From contig JADJPV010000006.1 in assembly GCA_016713085.1 (NCBI GenBank), positions 248,001-312,000 on the forward strand: a stretch of 64,000 nt of DNA, written 5' to 3'. Both the position numbers and the translations under genes were made by a program. The notes under the pieces were generated by a model, which saw only the letters and a program-made list of their open reading frames with translations, made no database searches and was not told the DNA's origin. Position 1 is the first letter of the stretch. Each line of letters starts with the position of its first letter. The DNA comes from Chitinophagaceae bacterium (GTDB taxonomy: Bacteria; Bacteroidota; Bacteroidia; Chitinophagales; Chitinophagaceae). This document shows positions 28,263-39,328 of the stretch, piece by piece.

Positions 28263-29924
28263 TCACCAATCCAGTTTCAGCAGGCTTACACCTTGCTGTG
28301 GTAATGAAAGTTTTATCTTCAAAATTCCATTCACCACTTTTACTTTCTTTGACGAACCCATTGTTTTTAATTGCCCTGATTTTTCCAATATGGCTATCTG
28401 TTCTTTTGTTGGATTTTGTGGTGAGCCCATCTTCTTCCACACTTCATAAGAATTACTGTGTTCATCATCAATGCGGTATTCAGTGAGTGTAACAACAGTA
28501 ACTGATACCCCGTTAATATTTACTTCAACAGGAAGTGCAGGTTGTTTCACATCATCATCATGATAATTCCAGATCATCACTGTTGCTGATCGTTGATCTT
28601 TTGCAGCAAGCCCACCAACATCACTGTAAGCCCTTCGTACACTTGAATCAACCATTGTTTTTAAATCATACATTTGGCTGCCCTGCACCAACACCCGTTT
28701 GCCTTTCATCATTCCAAACATGCGGAATACATTCAGCACCGGTTTATCAACCCCGTTAGTAGCCAGATCACGAAAGCCATAGAACCATGGCTGATCTTCA
28801 AATTCGAATGCCCAGGTAACAGCACCAAGGAAATTTACATGAAAGGAATCGGCGAGTAAATATTTCCGTGCAAAGGATGCAGCTGTATAACTTGAATACA
28901 TGGTGCCGTTGCGGTAACCATTGGATGGATTGGTTTTCATTCCGCATGCAGCACAACCTTCAGGATCGCTTTCACCAATTACAACGGGAAGGTTTTTTAA
29001 TTGCGGATAAGATGCCACAAACTTAAACCCGGCGTGAATATCCTGTAACTGTCTTCCCATATTCATCTGCACATGTCCGTCAATCACTTTTGGTGAGCCC
29101 TTTGCATGAAACAATATCATATCAACTGGAGAACCTATTTGCTTTGTTACATAGTTAGTATCATAAAAACAATGTTTTACAAATGCATGCATCCAATCCT
29201 GTGCATTTTTTCCTGCGGTGCCTGCAATATTGATTCCGCCGATTTTTGCTGTGGGTAATGCCCGCTTCACCGCATCTGCTGTATAATCATATAATTTAAA
29301 AAATTCATTCTGTGTTCCTTTCCAGTAACCATTCGGTTCATTCCATAATTCCCAATACCAGCTTTCCACTTCACTTTGTCCGTAACGCTCTACACTATGT
29401 TTCACCCATTGAAAAACCAACTCTGCCCATTTGTTATAATCTTTCGGAGGATAAGCCCATCCGGTAATAATTTTAAAATATGGATCCCCCGGTTTCCAGT
29501 CGTGTTTGTAAGGAACAGGATTTGTTGACAATGCCTCCGGCATAAAACCAATCTGCGCCAATGGTTTCATTCCACGCTGTATATAGGTATCAAAAATACT
29601 GTCAATGATTTTCCAGTTATAAATTGGATTGCCATTGGCATCTTCAGTATAAGCATTCGTGCTCCCCCATTTTAATGCAGCAACCCCATCGCCACTTACC
29701 AGTAAACTGTGTGCCCTTACATAAACAGGAACAGGACTTAATGCAGCAATCTCTGATAACAGTTTCTTTCCATCTTTCATGTAGGTATAGTTTGGTTCAT
29801 CATAACCAAACCATGCCCATACGGGTTTCATATCACCGGTTTCTTTTGTAAGATCAACATGGATAGTTACAGTTTGAGCAAAAGCAGAAGAAGAGATCAG
29901 TAAAGCAAGCAGTAATTGTTTCAT
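28263..29924 (-). CDS. GH39-like beta-glycosidase (xylosidase type)
   Basis: 553 aa with a signal peptide (MKQLLLALLISSSAFAQ). TIM barrel with WYWELWNEPNGYW (acid/base Glu near 195) and LPVVIGESDPEGC (nucleophile Glu near 318), the clan GH-A arrangement; VWAWFGYDEPNYTYMKDG is the GH39 first strand. A C-terminal beta-domain (ATVMIWNYHDDD) follows. GH39 members cleave beta-xylose or alpha-arabinose units; the substrate is unknown here. It lies 85 bp after CE12. Confidence 0.82.
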   Translation of the reverse strand: MKQLLLALLISSSAFAQTVTIHVDLTKETGDMKPVWAWFGYDEPNYTYMKDGKKLLSEIAALSPVPVYVRAHSLLVSGDGVAALKWGSTNAYTEDANGNPIYNWKIIDSIFDTYIQRGMKPLAQIGFMPEALSTNPVPYKHDWKPGDPYFKIITGWAYPPKDYNKWAELVFQWVKHSVERYGQSEVESWYWELWNEPNGYWKGTQNEFFKLYDYTADAVKRALPTAKIGGINIAGTAGKNAQDWMHAFVKHCFYDTNYVTKQIGSPVDMILFHAKGSPKVIDGHVQMNMGRQLQDIHAGFKFVASYPQLKNLPVVIGESDPEGCAACGMKTNPSNGYRNGTMYSSYTAASFARKYLLADSFHVNFLGAVTWAFEFEDQPWFYGFRDLATNGVDKPVLNVFRMFGMMKGKRVLVQGSQMYDLKTMVDSSVRRAYSDVGGLAAKDQRSATVMIWNYHDDDVKQPALPVEVNINGVSVTVVTLTEYRIDDEHSNSYEVWKKMGSPQNPTKEQIAILEKSGQLKTMGSSKKVKVVNGILKIKLSLPQQGVSLLKLDW

Positions 29925-30009
29925 CCAATGATTTATTTAATGATACTAACTGTAGTTTTTCATAGCATCTTCGTTGCAATCACTTCATCGTTCAGTTCAC
30001 TGATCTTTC

Positions 30010-31344
30010 TTAATTACCATCCGGTTTAGCAGCTGTAACAAACGAACTCAATGGCCAGTAGAACTTCTCAAATGGCATTGGATTCGCCGGATCGTATGCA
30101 GAAATATCTGTGCGTAATAATTTTGCTAAAGGCAGATTCTGATCTTTGATGCTCTTTACAATACAACTCGCCAATTCATATGCGCCATAAGGATTGAAAT
30201 GCGTATTATCTTCCAGCTTGGTTGTTTGCCCGGGAAATGTATTGGCCGGGTAATGTACAAATGCTTTAACAGATTCAGTTGGCCCCCATGCTTCATACAA
30301 CACTTTGCTCATGGCGTTTAAATCAATTACTGCTACATTTTCTTCTTTTGCAGTTTGACGGACTGCTTCTGGATATTCAAGCAGTGTATTAATGGTATGT
30401 CCGTCTTTGTCAAAACTTCTTCGATGCATCGATGTCACCAACACCGGTATACCACCCTTCTTTTTCACTTCAGCTATATATTGCTTCAATAGTTTTTTGT
30501 ACGAAGTAAAAGGACCAATACCCGGGCCTTTTTGTTTCATATCATTATGTCCAAACTCAATGAACAAATAATCACCCGGTTTCATCAGGCTCAAAATTTT
30601 CTCCAGGCGTCTTGCACTCAGAAATGAATTCAAAGCTTCGCCACTCTCTGCATAGTTGGCAACAGCCACTTTACCGGGAGCAAAAAAGCGTGGAATCATT
30701 TGTCCCCATGCTGCCCATGGTTCACGGCTTTGATCAACCACAGTAGAATTGCCTGCTAAGAAAATCGTCGTTGCCGTTTTGTTGGGTGTGATTTCTATTG
30801 CACAAACTTTCGGCAATGAATCATTAAACTCAATAGTGAGAAAATTATCCCAATGAAGATATTCGTACTCTCTTGGTTTTAATTTCACCGCCTTAACAAT
30901 ATTTCCCTTTGCATCACGGATCAAACTGTCTCTTACATTCACGGTAAATGTTTCTGTAATAAGTTGTCCTTTCTTTGTTTGAATATTTTCCAGCATTAAC
31001 CTTCTGCATTCTGCACGAACGGTTGTTGCTGAGATACCTTTTTTATCACCGAGAATTAATTTTACATCGTAATTACCATCGGGCAGATTTACCGAAAAAT
31101 AAAATGGTTTGGAAGAAGTGATATAATCTCCGGTTAATGTATTGCCTCCACGATCAACTGCTGTTAGCTCAGAACCATTCGTAAAACCATACCCTTTTTC
31201 ATTGGCATATTTTGATTCAGTTGTAATACTGATATATCCTTTCGTTGCCCTTCCGTTTCCAAAATCGAATTTAAAACTTGGCTGTTGAGCTTTAACAAAC
31301 ACACTCACTAACAATACAGCAATTAAAACAAAAGAACGTTTCAT
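30010..31344 (-). CDS. Rhamnogalacturonan acetylesterase, CE12-type SGNH hydrolase
   Basis: 444 aa with a signal peptide. An N-terminal beta-sandwich (about 25-185, FKFDFGNGRATKGY) precedes the SGNH esterase domain. IFLAGNSTVVDQ (about 200) carries the nucleophile Ser of the GDS motif, FIEFGHNDMKQKG (about 267) the GxND block, and EDNTHFNPYGA (about 381) the DxxH pair. It removes acetyl groups from galacturonate in rhamnogalacturonan, opening it to lyases and GH105. It starts 3 bp after GH105, a tight pair. Confidence 0.88.
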   Translation of the reverse strand: MKRSFVLIAVLLVSVFVKAQQPSFKFDFGNGRATKGYISITTESKYANEKGYGFTNGSELTAVDRGGNTLTGDYITSSKPFYFSVNLPDGNYDVKLILGDKKGISATTVRAECRRLMLENIQTKKGQLITETFTVNVRDSLIRDAKGNIVKAVKLKPREYEYLHWDNFLTIEFNDSLPKVCAIEITPNKTATTIFLAGNSTVVDQSREPWAAWGQMIPRFFAPGKVAVANYAESGEALNSFLSARRLEKILSLMKPGDYLFIEFGHNDMKQKGPGIGPFTSYKKLLKQYIAEVKKKGGIPVLVTSMHRRSFDKDGHTINTLLEYPEAVRQTAKEENVAVIDLNAMSKVLYEAWGPTESVKAFVHYPANTFPGQTTKLEDNTHFNPYGAYELASCIVKSIKDQNLPLAKLLRTDISAYDPANPMPFEKFYWPLSSFVTAAKPDGN

Positions 31345-31347
31345 AAT

Positions 31348-32694
31348 TTATTTTTTCAACAGTTGAAGCGAACTGTCGTTGATCTCAAATTTGAAATTAG
31401 TCAACAGCTGATAAACTTCTGCTCCTGCAAGTATTACGGGCCCATACCCATGTGCAGCATACACATTCACAGGGCGGTGATAATAAAATGCAGGATCAAA
31501 TGCCATTCCCGTTCCTACACAGGTTCCTTCCACCTGTCCCTGTGCATTTACTTTTGTAGTTACAGCGTTCCATGCAAGAATTGCAGCAGGTGCATAGGTC
31601 ATGGGATCGATCCATCCTTTATTGGCGGCATGTGCAATACAATATGCATAAATAGCTGTGGCTGATGTTTCGAGATAAGAATCATTTCTGTCTAACAACT
31701 GGTGCCAGAAACCTGTCCCATCCTGGTAACGCAGTAAGCCATTGATATGATCTTTTAATTGCTGTAATACAAAACTTCTGCCCGGATGATTTTCAGGCAA
31801 TACATCGAGCAACTCAACTTTTGTAAGCAATGCCCAGCCATTCGCTCTTGCCCATCTGAATTCGGGATGAGTTTGCATACTCTCCACCCAGCCATGCATG
31901 TACAATCCTTTTTCTTTATTGAACATGCGTTTCGAAAACAGTTTTACCTGGTTCACTGCATCATCAAAATATTGTATATCGCCCGTAAGCTTTCCCATTT
32001 GTGAAATAGCAGGAACGCCCATGTATAAATCATCGAGCCACAATGTATTTGCCTGCGGACGCATACGTGCCAATGTTCCATCTTTCAACCTGTATTCTTT
32101 TTTTGCAACGTAGTTGATGAGATTATCAATAACAGGGCGAAGGTTTTTATTCAATCCGCTTCTTTGTGCCTTGATCATGGAAGCACATACAGCACCTGCA
32201 TCATCCAGTGCATGCGGATCAATGGGTTGATTCAAAAATCTTTTTTGCCGGATATATTCAATGCTGAATTTCTGCTTCACCGCAGGGATCCACTTTGCAA
32301 GAAAATCAAATCTTGTTTTTACATAATCAGCATATTGCTGATCACCAGTTGTTTCAAATGCACGCTGCATAGCTGAGTAGGTAACACCCCATTCGTAACT
32401 GGTTAAACGAAAATCGCCCTGCTTTACAATTGTATTTGTATCCAGCTGTGATGCATCAGTCACTGGTGCGCCGGTTTGCTTATTGATCATCTGTGCAGGT
32501 GTAACAGCATTCAGATAATTGAATACTTTATCCAGTACTGATTTTACATTTTCCTTTGAAGGAGCACCATAAGGAACAGGATAGTCAGGTTTCATTAAAT
32601 GCAAAGGAGTTGTTACATCATTTTGTTTTTGCTGTGCGTGTACAGTTGCAAAAATTGAAATAAAAAAAATAGACAGTGGGATGGAGATTCTCAT
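31348..32694 (-). CDS. GH105 unsaturated rhamnogalacturonyl hydrolase
   Basis: 448 aa with a signal peptide (HAQQ). (alpha/alpha)6 barrel with SYEWGVTYSAMQRAF, DPHALDDAGAVCASM (catalytic Asp candidate), LWLDDLYMGVPAISQMG and RWARANGWALL, typical of GH105. It hydrates and releases the 4,5-unsaturated galacturonyl residue left by lyases. First gene of the enzyme run after the SusCD terminator at 32734-32762. A second, smaller GH105 lies at 59540; the two are not close copies and may differ in chain length or linkage. Confidence 0.85.
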   Translation of the reverse strand: MRISIPLSIFFISIFATVHAQQKQNDVTTPLHLMKPDYPVPYGAPSKENVKSVLDKVFNYLNAVTPAQMINKQTGAPVTDASQLDTNTIVKQGDFRLTSYEWGVTYSAMQRAFETTGDQQYADYVKTRFDFLAKWIPAVKQKFSIEYIRQKRFLNQPIDPHALDDAGAVCASMIKAQRSGLNKNLRPVIDNLINYVAKKEYRLKDGTLARMRPQANTLWLDDLYMGVPAISQMGKLTGDIQYFDDAVNQVKLFSKRMFNKEKGLYMHGWVESMQTHPEFRWARANGWALLTKVELLDVLPENHPGRSFVLQQLKDHINGLLRYQDGTGFWHQLLDRNDSYLETSATAIYAYCIAHAANKGWIDPMTYAPAAILAWNAVTTKVNAQGQVEGTCVGTGMAFDPAFYYHRPVNVYAAHGYGPVILAGAEVYQLLTNFKFEINDSSLQLLKK

Positions 32695-32733
32695 TGTTTT
32701 GTTTTTATCTGTTAACCATGGTTGTTACAAACG

Positions 32734-32762
32734 AAAAAGACAGGTACTTTATTCCCTGTCTT
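32734..32762 (-). terminator. Intrinsic terminator after SusD, before GH105
   Basis: Stem AAGACAGG/CCTGTCTT with a 10-nt loop, followed on the minus strand by TTTTT. It lies only 40 bp before the GH105 start and I see no strong promoter in between, so partial read-through from the SusCD operon is plausible. Confidence 0.7.
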
Positions 32763-32797
32763 CTTCTGACGATTGCTTGTTGAAAGAACTATTATGA

Positions 32798-34561
32798 TTA
32801 CCATTTAAATGGCAGATACCAGTCTCTGTTCATTAACTTGGCTCTTGCCTGTGCTGCAGAACCTGACGACACACCTGACTTGAGCAATTTATTATACACT
32901 TTATCAGCAATAAAAGCAGGATCATTTCTGCGGATGGCTACTCTTAATAAATCGGCCCATCTTGTGCCTTCAAATGCGTTTTCAAGAGCTGTTTCTTTGA
33001 TCAATCCTGTTTCAATACTGTTTAAACTGTCGGCTGCAGGAATATCCACATTAACGAGGTTTGCCCTTGCCCTGATACCAATATTTCTATACCAGTCTGC
33101 ACGATAGTAAGGTACACCTGAACTTCCACTGTTTCTTGCATCAAAATTATAAGGATAAGGTTCCCACAATGTATTGTGATAGTCTGTTACAGTACTTGTT
33201 GGGGCAGGATAAGCACCGGCAATACCACTGTTCCAGAATCCCCAGGCCAAACGGTAACGTCCTGCACGGTTGGCGGCTTCTGCAAAACGCATGTGCAACT
33301 GTGTTTGACGGAATAAAAACCACTTGCCATTTTTTACCAGCGGATTGGTTGGTGTGCCAGTAGCATAGTTCAGATAATTGTATAAATATTTCATTGCTAC
33401 GGGCTGTCCGCCAATATCCATCGTACTTAATAATTTTCTTGCATCATAAGGAATTGAACCACCCTGTGCAACTCTTTGTGTCTCACCATCCCAAAGATCA
33501 TACACTTCCTGCGATGGCCTTACTAAGTAATCGCCTCCGATGGGAGAAAATAATTTGATTAATGAATTTTCCGGCTTGAATTTATTATCGAATGGCAACA
33601 CCCATACCCATTCACGGTCTAAACCTTTTGATCCATAATCCTGATCGAACATCACCCGCCATTGAGAATTATAAACAAGCGTTGAAGCATCACCAGCTCT
33701 TGAATAACTGATATAGTGATCAAGTGTTCCGTCACTGTCCCATCCAACTTTATAGAAACTGTAATATCTGCCATCTACCACTCCCTGTGTTCCTGATTCC
33801 ATTACCTGGCGGTAATACTCTGCTGATTTCTGATAGTTTCCTTTCCATAAATATAAATCGCCAAGAATCACTTTCTTATTTACATAAAACTTTTGAGTCT
33901 GGTAACCATCAACAGTTATATTAAGATTTGTACCTGCAGGATAAAGATCTTTGAAAGGCAGCCTTTCAGAGAAATTGATTAAGCTGTCGAGTAAGATATT
34001 AAAAGTCAACTTGGGATAATTACCTGCATTCTTTACTTCATCAACATTTTTTAATGAACTGGTTACATAAGGTACTTCGCCAAAATGAATTCCCAATTGT
34101 AAATATAAAAATGTACGTAATGCCCCTATATCTGAATAACGCTGGCTGAATTCAGCTTCCGTCATTCTTTTCTCATTCACCATAACCTGAAAATGTTCCA
34201 GCACATCATTGCAGTTCAGGATCAGTTCATAAAAAGGTTTGGGACTGGCATAAGGGTTGTTTTCTGTTACAGTGTGAGTACTGATTTGCCGCAGAGCTTC
34301 GTTGGCGTTTGGAGTGCAGTCGAGCAAATCGGCACGCAGCTCATTTAACACAACATAGCGGTCTGCAAGCCCCATAAACTTTCCGTAAATACCCACTACT
34401 GCGGCATCGGCATCGTACACATTCTGATAAGCCTGACTTTCCTCAAGCTGATCCTGTGGTTTTACATCCAACAACTTTTTGCAGCCTGTTACACTTAACA
34501 GCACAGTTGCAACAATTACTGATTTTATTATTCTGAACCTTGTCATAAATTTCATTTTCAA
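32798..34561 (-). CDS. SusD/RagB-type glycan-binding lipoprotein
   Basis: 587 aa. Lipobox LLSVTGC followed by KKLLDVKPQDQ, so anchored to the outer membrane surface. N-terminal TPR-like helices (TEAEFSQRYSDIGALRTFLYLQL), then the SusD domain with RFAEAANRAG and the C-terminal ENAFEGTRWADLLRVA, ending RDWYLPFKW. It forms the lid of the adjacent SusC channel and binds the oligosaccharide. It is 56 bp after its SusC and is the last gene of the FAS1-SusCD operon. Confidence 0.92.
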   Translation of the reverse strand: MKMKFMTRFRIIKSVIVATVLLSVTGCKKLLDVKPQDQLEESQAYQNVYDADAAVVGIYGKFMGLADRYVVLNELRADLLDCTPNANEALRQISTHTVTENNPYASPKPFYELILNCNDVLEHFQVMVNEKRMTEAEFSQRYSDIGALRTFLYLQLGIHFGEVPYVTSSLKNVDEVKNAGNYPKLTFNILLDSLINFSERLPFKDLYPAGTNLNITVDGYQTQKFYVNKKVILGDLYLWKGNYQKSAEYYRQVMESGTQGVVDGRYYSFYKVGWDSDGTLDHYISYSRAGDASTLVYNSQWRVMFDQDYGSKGLDREWVWVLPFDNKFKPENSLIKLFSPIGGDYLVRPSQEVYDLWDGETQRVAQGGSIPYDARKLLSTMDIGGQPVAMKYLYNYLNYATGTPTNPLVKNGKWFLFRQTQLHMRFAEAANRAGRYRLAWGFWNSGIAGAYPAPTSTVTDYHNTLWEPYPYNFDARNSGSSGVPYYRADWYRNIGIRARANLVNVDIPAADSLNSIETGLIKETALENAFEGTRWADLLRVAIRRNDPAFIADKVYNKLLKSGVSSGSAAQARAKLMNRDWYLPFKW

Positions 34562-34617
34562 CTTTTCATTAGTAAATTATATTCACCAACACTTATTTTA
34601 ATTTCAACTGATACCTG

Positions 34618-37600
34618 TTACAGGCCAATTCTTGCTCCCAATGATATTGACTTAAATATCGGATCAAGTCCTGTATCAATTCCCTGTGCAAATACGCCCG
34701 GGCCTGCACTGAATTCAGGATCATAACCCATATACTTTGTAAACGTTAACAGGTTGTTTCCTGTTAGATAAACAGTTGCATTCTTAACTGCCATTCCTTT
34801 GAATGGAATACTGTACGATAAGGATACATTCCTTAGACGCAGGTAAGATCCATCTTCAATCCATCTTGTGCTGAACCGGTTATTCCCCATCGGATCGCCA
34901 TAGGTTGCTTTTGGCATTGCTGTTACCTGGCCATCTGCTCTCCAGCGGTTAACCACACTGTTGAGTTGGTTTTCCACTCCGCTTGCAGACTCAAGCCTGT
35001 AGCGTAAGTAGTTAAACACCTGGTTTCCTTCTGAGAAAGTAAATAACGCATCCAACTGAAAACGTTTATAAGTCAGGCGGCTGCTGATACTTCCGAAAAA
35101 TTTGGGAGTGGGGATGCCTATGATTTGTCTGTCATTTTCATCAATAATATAATCTCCATTCAAATCAAGGAAACGAACATCGCCTGCACCAAAATTGCTG
35201 TAAGACCCATCAGCATTTTTCTTTTTTAAGCCAGATGAACCTGCTTCGCCTTCAGAACTGAAAACCCCCTTTGCAATGTATCCGTAAAACAGATTCGCCT
35301 GGCTGCCATTTTGTGTTAATACAGAAGCACCGGCATATTGAGTAACCATACTGTTTCCGGGAATAGAAATCACCTTGTTTTCATTTGTTGCAAACGTAAC
35401 TCCAACATCCCATTTCAGATTTACTTTATTGATTGCACGCAGGCTTATGTTTGCTTCAAATCCCTGGTTCTGCATACTGCCACTGTTGGTTAGTACACGT
35501 TCAAACCCGGAAGCAGAAGGAAGGCTTTCATACGCCAGCATATTTTTTGTTCTGGATTGATAAAGATCAAGACTTACTCCTACTCTTTCATTCCATAAAG
35601 CCATGTCAAAACCCAGGTTTAATTTTTTGCTTGTTTCCCATTGCAGTGCCGGATTTGGAATTCCATTTCTTACAAGCCCCTGCATACCCAGTAAGTTCTG
35701 AGAGGTATAGGTTTGAATATGATTGTAGTTGCCGATATCATCGTTACCTGAAATGCTGTAGTTGAACCGGAGTTTAAACAGATCAATTCTTGAATCTGTC
35801 ATAAAGCTCTCGGATGACAGAAGCCATGCAACACCAACAGATGGCATAATGGCAAATTTGTTTCCGCCAATTGTAATTCCGTTTTTAGCCTGGCTGCCAA
35901 AACGTGAAGATCCATCCATTGCTGCATTGAATGAAACAAATAATTTTTCTTTATAGTCATAATCGGCATTAAAGTAGGTATTCATCCAATTCCATTCCTG
36001 GATACCACCACCTATTTGTCTTAATGCTGTTACACCATTCTGTACACTGATCAGTTCATCAGTTGCTGAATTATAGCCAAGTGCAAAATCCTGTTCTGCT
36101 TTATTTTTCTGCAGCCTGAACCCCAGTCGTGAAGAAAGATTATGGTTCTGTGCAATTGTTTTTTTGTACTCTAATTTTGAATCAGAATAAACAGTGAACA
36201 GTCTTTTTACCTGCGAACCAAGGCGGCTGTCGGCCACTGCATTACTTAATGTATCATCAGCAACTCCTTTACGGGGAATAAATATATTTTCCCGCACTTT
36301 ATCATATACTACACCAAACATTGTAGATGCGTTTAGTGTTTTTGTAATGTCATAATTAAATTTGAAAGAGCCGAATAACCGGTAATACTTATTGGTAGCC
36401 AGCATATTTTCAATGATTGCAGTTGGATTACTTATTCCGAGGATATCTGTTTCTTCAAGATTTGGAGAAAAGATTCCCTTCTCATTTACTTCCTGCGATG
36501 TTAAGAAAGGAGACTTTGTTAAAGCCAGGAAAATCGGTGCTGTTTTATCAGCATTCCCCTGATTCTTCAGGTTTTGCTCATTGTAAGTGAAAGACAGGTT
36601 TGTTGTTCCTTTAAATCTTTTCGAAAAATTAAACTCTGCGTTGAAGCGTGTGTTATACCTGGTTAAATCTGTATTCTTAATTACACCATCATTCTTCATG
36701 TAACCCATACTTAAAGCATAAGTGGCAATGTTATCTCCACCCGTTACTTTCAGGTAAATATTTTTATTAAAACTGTTTCTCAATATTTTATTCTGCCAGT
36801 TGGTATTGTTGTGATACCTGTAATACTGGCTGTTGCCGCTTGTATCATCATTCATATAAGGTAATGCTGCAATTTCAGATGAGCTCATTCCCTTTGACTG
36901 CAATATTTCACTCAAATAAATTCTGTACGATGAAGCACCCATAACCGGTAACAGATCAGGGGTCATGTTATAACTGGAAAAAACACCAAAGTCAATACTG
37001 GTTGCTTCTTTCTTTGCCCTGTTTGTTGTAATAATAATGGCTCCATTTGCTCCTTTGGTTCCATAAATTGAACTGGCATCTTTCAGCACAGTAACATTAT
37101 CAATATCCTGTACGCTGATTAAAGAAAGAGGATTTGTTGCATTGTTTTCAATAATACTTTTTCCATAATCATTCGCATCATACAGCATCCCATCGACTAC
37201 TATCAAAGGACTGTTGGTTCCGTACAGAGAGTTATACCCTCTTAAAAACAGGTTGGCTCCAACACCCGGTGTTCCGGATCTTTTAATACTGTTCAACCCA
37301 CTTACCTGCCCCTGCAGCAATGCATCAATTGTTTCATCTGGTCTTTTCCACTCTCCATTGGTATTATAAATACCTGCTGAAGCAGTGAGGTTTCTTTTTG
37401 TTGTAACAAAAAGAGGCATTGTAACCGGTTGCTGAAAAGAGGTATGTGAATCATCGAGCAAAGCCACCTGAAGTGTTTTGCTTCCTTTCAATGAAACCTG
37501 TCTTGATTCATATCCTTCTCCTGTGATCACCACATCTGAAGAATAAGAAGGAACACTGAGTGTAAACTCTCCTTTTTCATCTGTAATAGCAGCTGAGAAA

Positions 37601-37808
37601 TTTTTAACCGTTATACTGATCCCCACAAGGCCCTTGCCTGTTGCAGCATCTGTAATTACTCCGGTGAGTGGCAGCCTTTCTGCTTTTTAACAGGTGCTCC
37701 GGTATTTTTCGGGGGAATTGTATCCTGTGCTTTTACAGAATTAAATGCAAACAGCACCGTGGCGAACCCGGCTGCTTTTATCAGATTATGCAATTTCATT
37801 TTAGTCAT
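34618..37808 (-). CDS. SusC/RagA TonB-dependent transporter, one frame break near N-terminus
   Basis: About 1063 aa when restored. Start at 37808 or 37799, with signal peptide KLHNLIKAAGFATVLFAFN. The frame fails at A5 (37684-37688); one more A gives VKKAERLPLTGVITDAATGKG, the start of the carboxypeptidase-regulatory-like domain. Plug motifs follow: LIVVDGMLYD and VLKDASSIYGTKGANGAIII, then a 22-strand barrel ending IFKSISLGARIGL. It imports oligosaccharides across the outer membrane with TonB energy. It is paired with SusD at 34561; the plug sequence is distant from those at 53966 and 59270, suggesting a different ligand. Confidence 0.88.
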
Positions 37809-37840
37809 TTCTAATATCAATTTTTGTCAGACTGTCTTTA

Positions 37841-39283
37841 TTATAAACTTGGCACCAGCTTAATATAATCGCAAACAATAGGATTCGTAGCAGCAACAGT
37901 TGTGTTAGCCGCAACTAAATAAATACTATATACAGGTTTATACTGTGTCATTGTAAACTCGCCGATATACACTTCGTTCGGGTTATTTACTGCCACGGTG
38001 GTATATGGAAAAGTTGTTGAGGCAGCTATTCCAATTCCCAGTTTTTGTGTATATGTTGTTGTTTGAAAATCATTTACAGCCAGCCAGTAAGCCTTATACT
38101 TGATGGATGGAACTTCAGTAATATCATAACGGATATTAAACAATGCAACACCGTGACTAAAGACTAATACATCTTTAAAATCTTTCCCTGATACGGAATT
38201 ATACCTGTCTCTGAAATAGGTATTGCCTCTTCTGTCGTGACTTGTTGCTGCATAATTTTCCGCTTCAATCAGGTAAGGCTTAAACTTGCTTACTGGCTGA
38301 ACATCTGCTTTATTCAGAATATAAATAATTCCATTACTTGTTTTGATTGTTTTTACAATGGCTGATCTGTTCACCGGCAGCTTCGTGCCAAATTTTGAAA
38401 CAATTGTATCGGGTATAGAAGATGGATTATAAACGGTATCTATTGCAAAGTCTTTCAGTACATTCCAGCTTGTTACAAGTTTATTACTGTCGGGAGTTCC
38501 AGTAACAAAGTAGGGAGTATATTTTGTTACTTCAGCATCCCATGCTGCATCTTCCAGCATGAAGAGTGTATATTGTTTTTTCTCATCTCTTAAATCATAT
38601 ACTTTATTCCAGAAGAGATTGGTATAAATTGAATCCGTACCGGGTTGGTATATCGGGTCTCCTGTTGCAGGATTCACACCGATAATCACAGCATTGGATG
38701 TATCAAACACATTTCTGAAAAGAGAAAGCATAAAATCTTTCTGCTTCACAGGAGCAGCTGTATTCGTACTTATAAACTCCCAGCTGTTATCAAGTGCCGG
38801 CAGCATTTTATCAACAACCTGTAAAATACCATTAGATGCATATTTATCTGCTACAGTGATATTTGCCTCTTCTATTTTAGAACTCTGCATGTTATTATAC
38901 TTCCCGCTTAGCATGATAATGCGTGTAAGAGAAGCGACATTCCTCGTAGAGTAAAGCTGAATGGCAATATGATTACCTACAAATTTCTTCAGCTTAACCG
39001 GATCGTTTACAATAGCAGCATCGAGTGTTGCCAATGCGCTGTTAACCGGCGCAAAAACTGTATAGTTTTTTGAAGAAGAAATCACTTTATCATATCCTGT
39101 TTGCAGCAGGTATTTTGAAAAAGTGCTCAGCTCTGCATCAGAACTGATTACTTCAGCCAGTGTTTTATCCAATGAATCATCTGTTACTGCATTATGTTCT
39201 TCTGTAAGCTTTTTACACCCGTAAAACAACAGAACGGACATGCTCACTGCAAACAACATCAAACTTTTATACCTGAACTTCAT
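37841..39283 (-). CDS. FAS1 (fasciclin) domain lipoprotein
   Basis: 480 aa, lipobox VLLFYGC-KK. N-terminal FAS1 domain (about 35-165): FSKYLLQTGYDKVISSSKN, YTVFAPVNSAL and GILQVVDKMLPAL are the two conserved FAS1 boxes. A less clear second FAS1-like region (about 170-330) ends IIYILNKADV. A C-terminal beta-rich module (about 335-480) follows. FAS1 domains bind proteins or glycans at cell surfaces. It lies between a second FAS1 gene and SusC, so it probably helps the transporter as an accessory surface binder. No enzyme motif seen. Confidence 0.8.
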   Translation of the reverse strand: MKFRYKSLMLFAVSMSVLLFYGCKKLTEEHNAVTDDSLDKTLAEVISSDAELSTFSKYLLQTGYDKVISSSKNYTVFAPVNSALATLDAAIVNDPVKLKKFVGNHIAIQLYSTRNVASLTRIIMLSGKYNNMQSSKIEEANITVADKYASNGILQVVDKMLPALDNSWEFISTNTAAPVKQKDFMLSLFRNVFDTSNAVIIGVNPATGDPIYQPGTDSIYTNLFWNKVYDLRDEKKQYTLFMLEDAAWDAEVTKYTPYFVTGTPDSNKLVTSWNVLKDFAIDTVYNPSSIPDTIVSKFGTKLPVNRSAIVKTIKTSNGIIYILNKADVQPVSKFKPYLIEAENYAATSHDRRGNTYFRDRYNSVSGKDFKDVLVFSHGVALFNIRYDITEVPSIKYKAYWLAVNDFQTTTYTQKLGIGIAASTTFPYTTVAVNNPNEVYIGEFTMTQYKPVYSIYLVAANTTVAATNPIVCDYIKLVPSL

Positions 39284-39328
39284 TTCTTATTATTTTATGT
39301 TACCTGTCAAATTTGTTCTATGTGAGTT

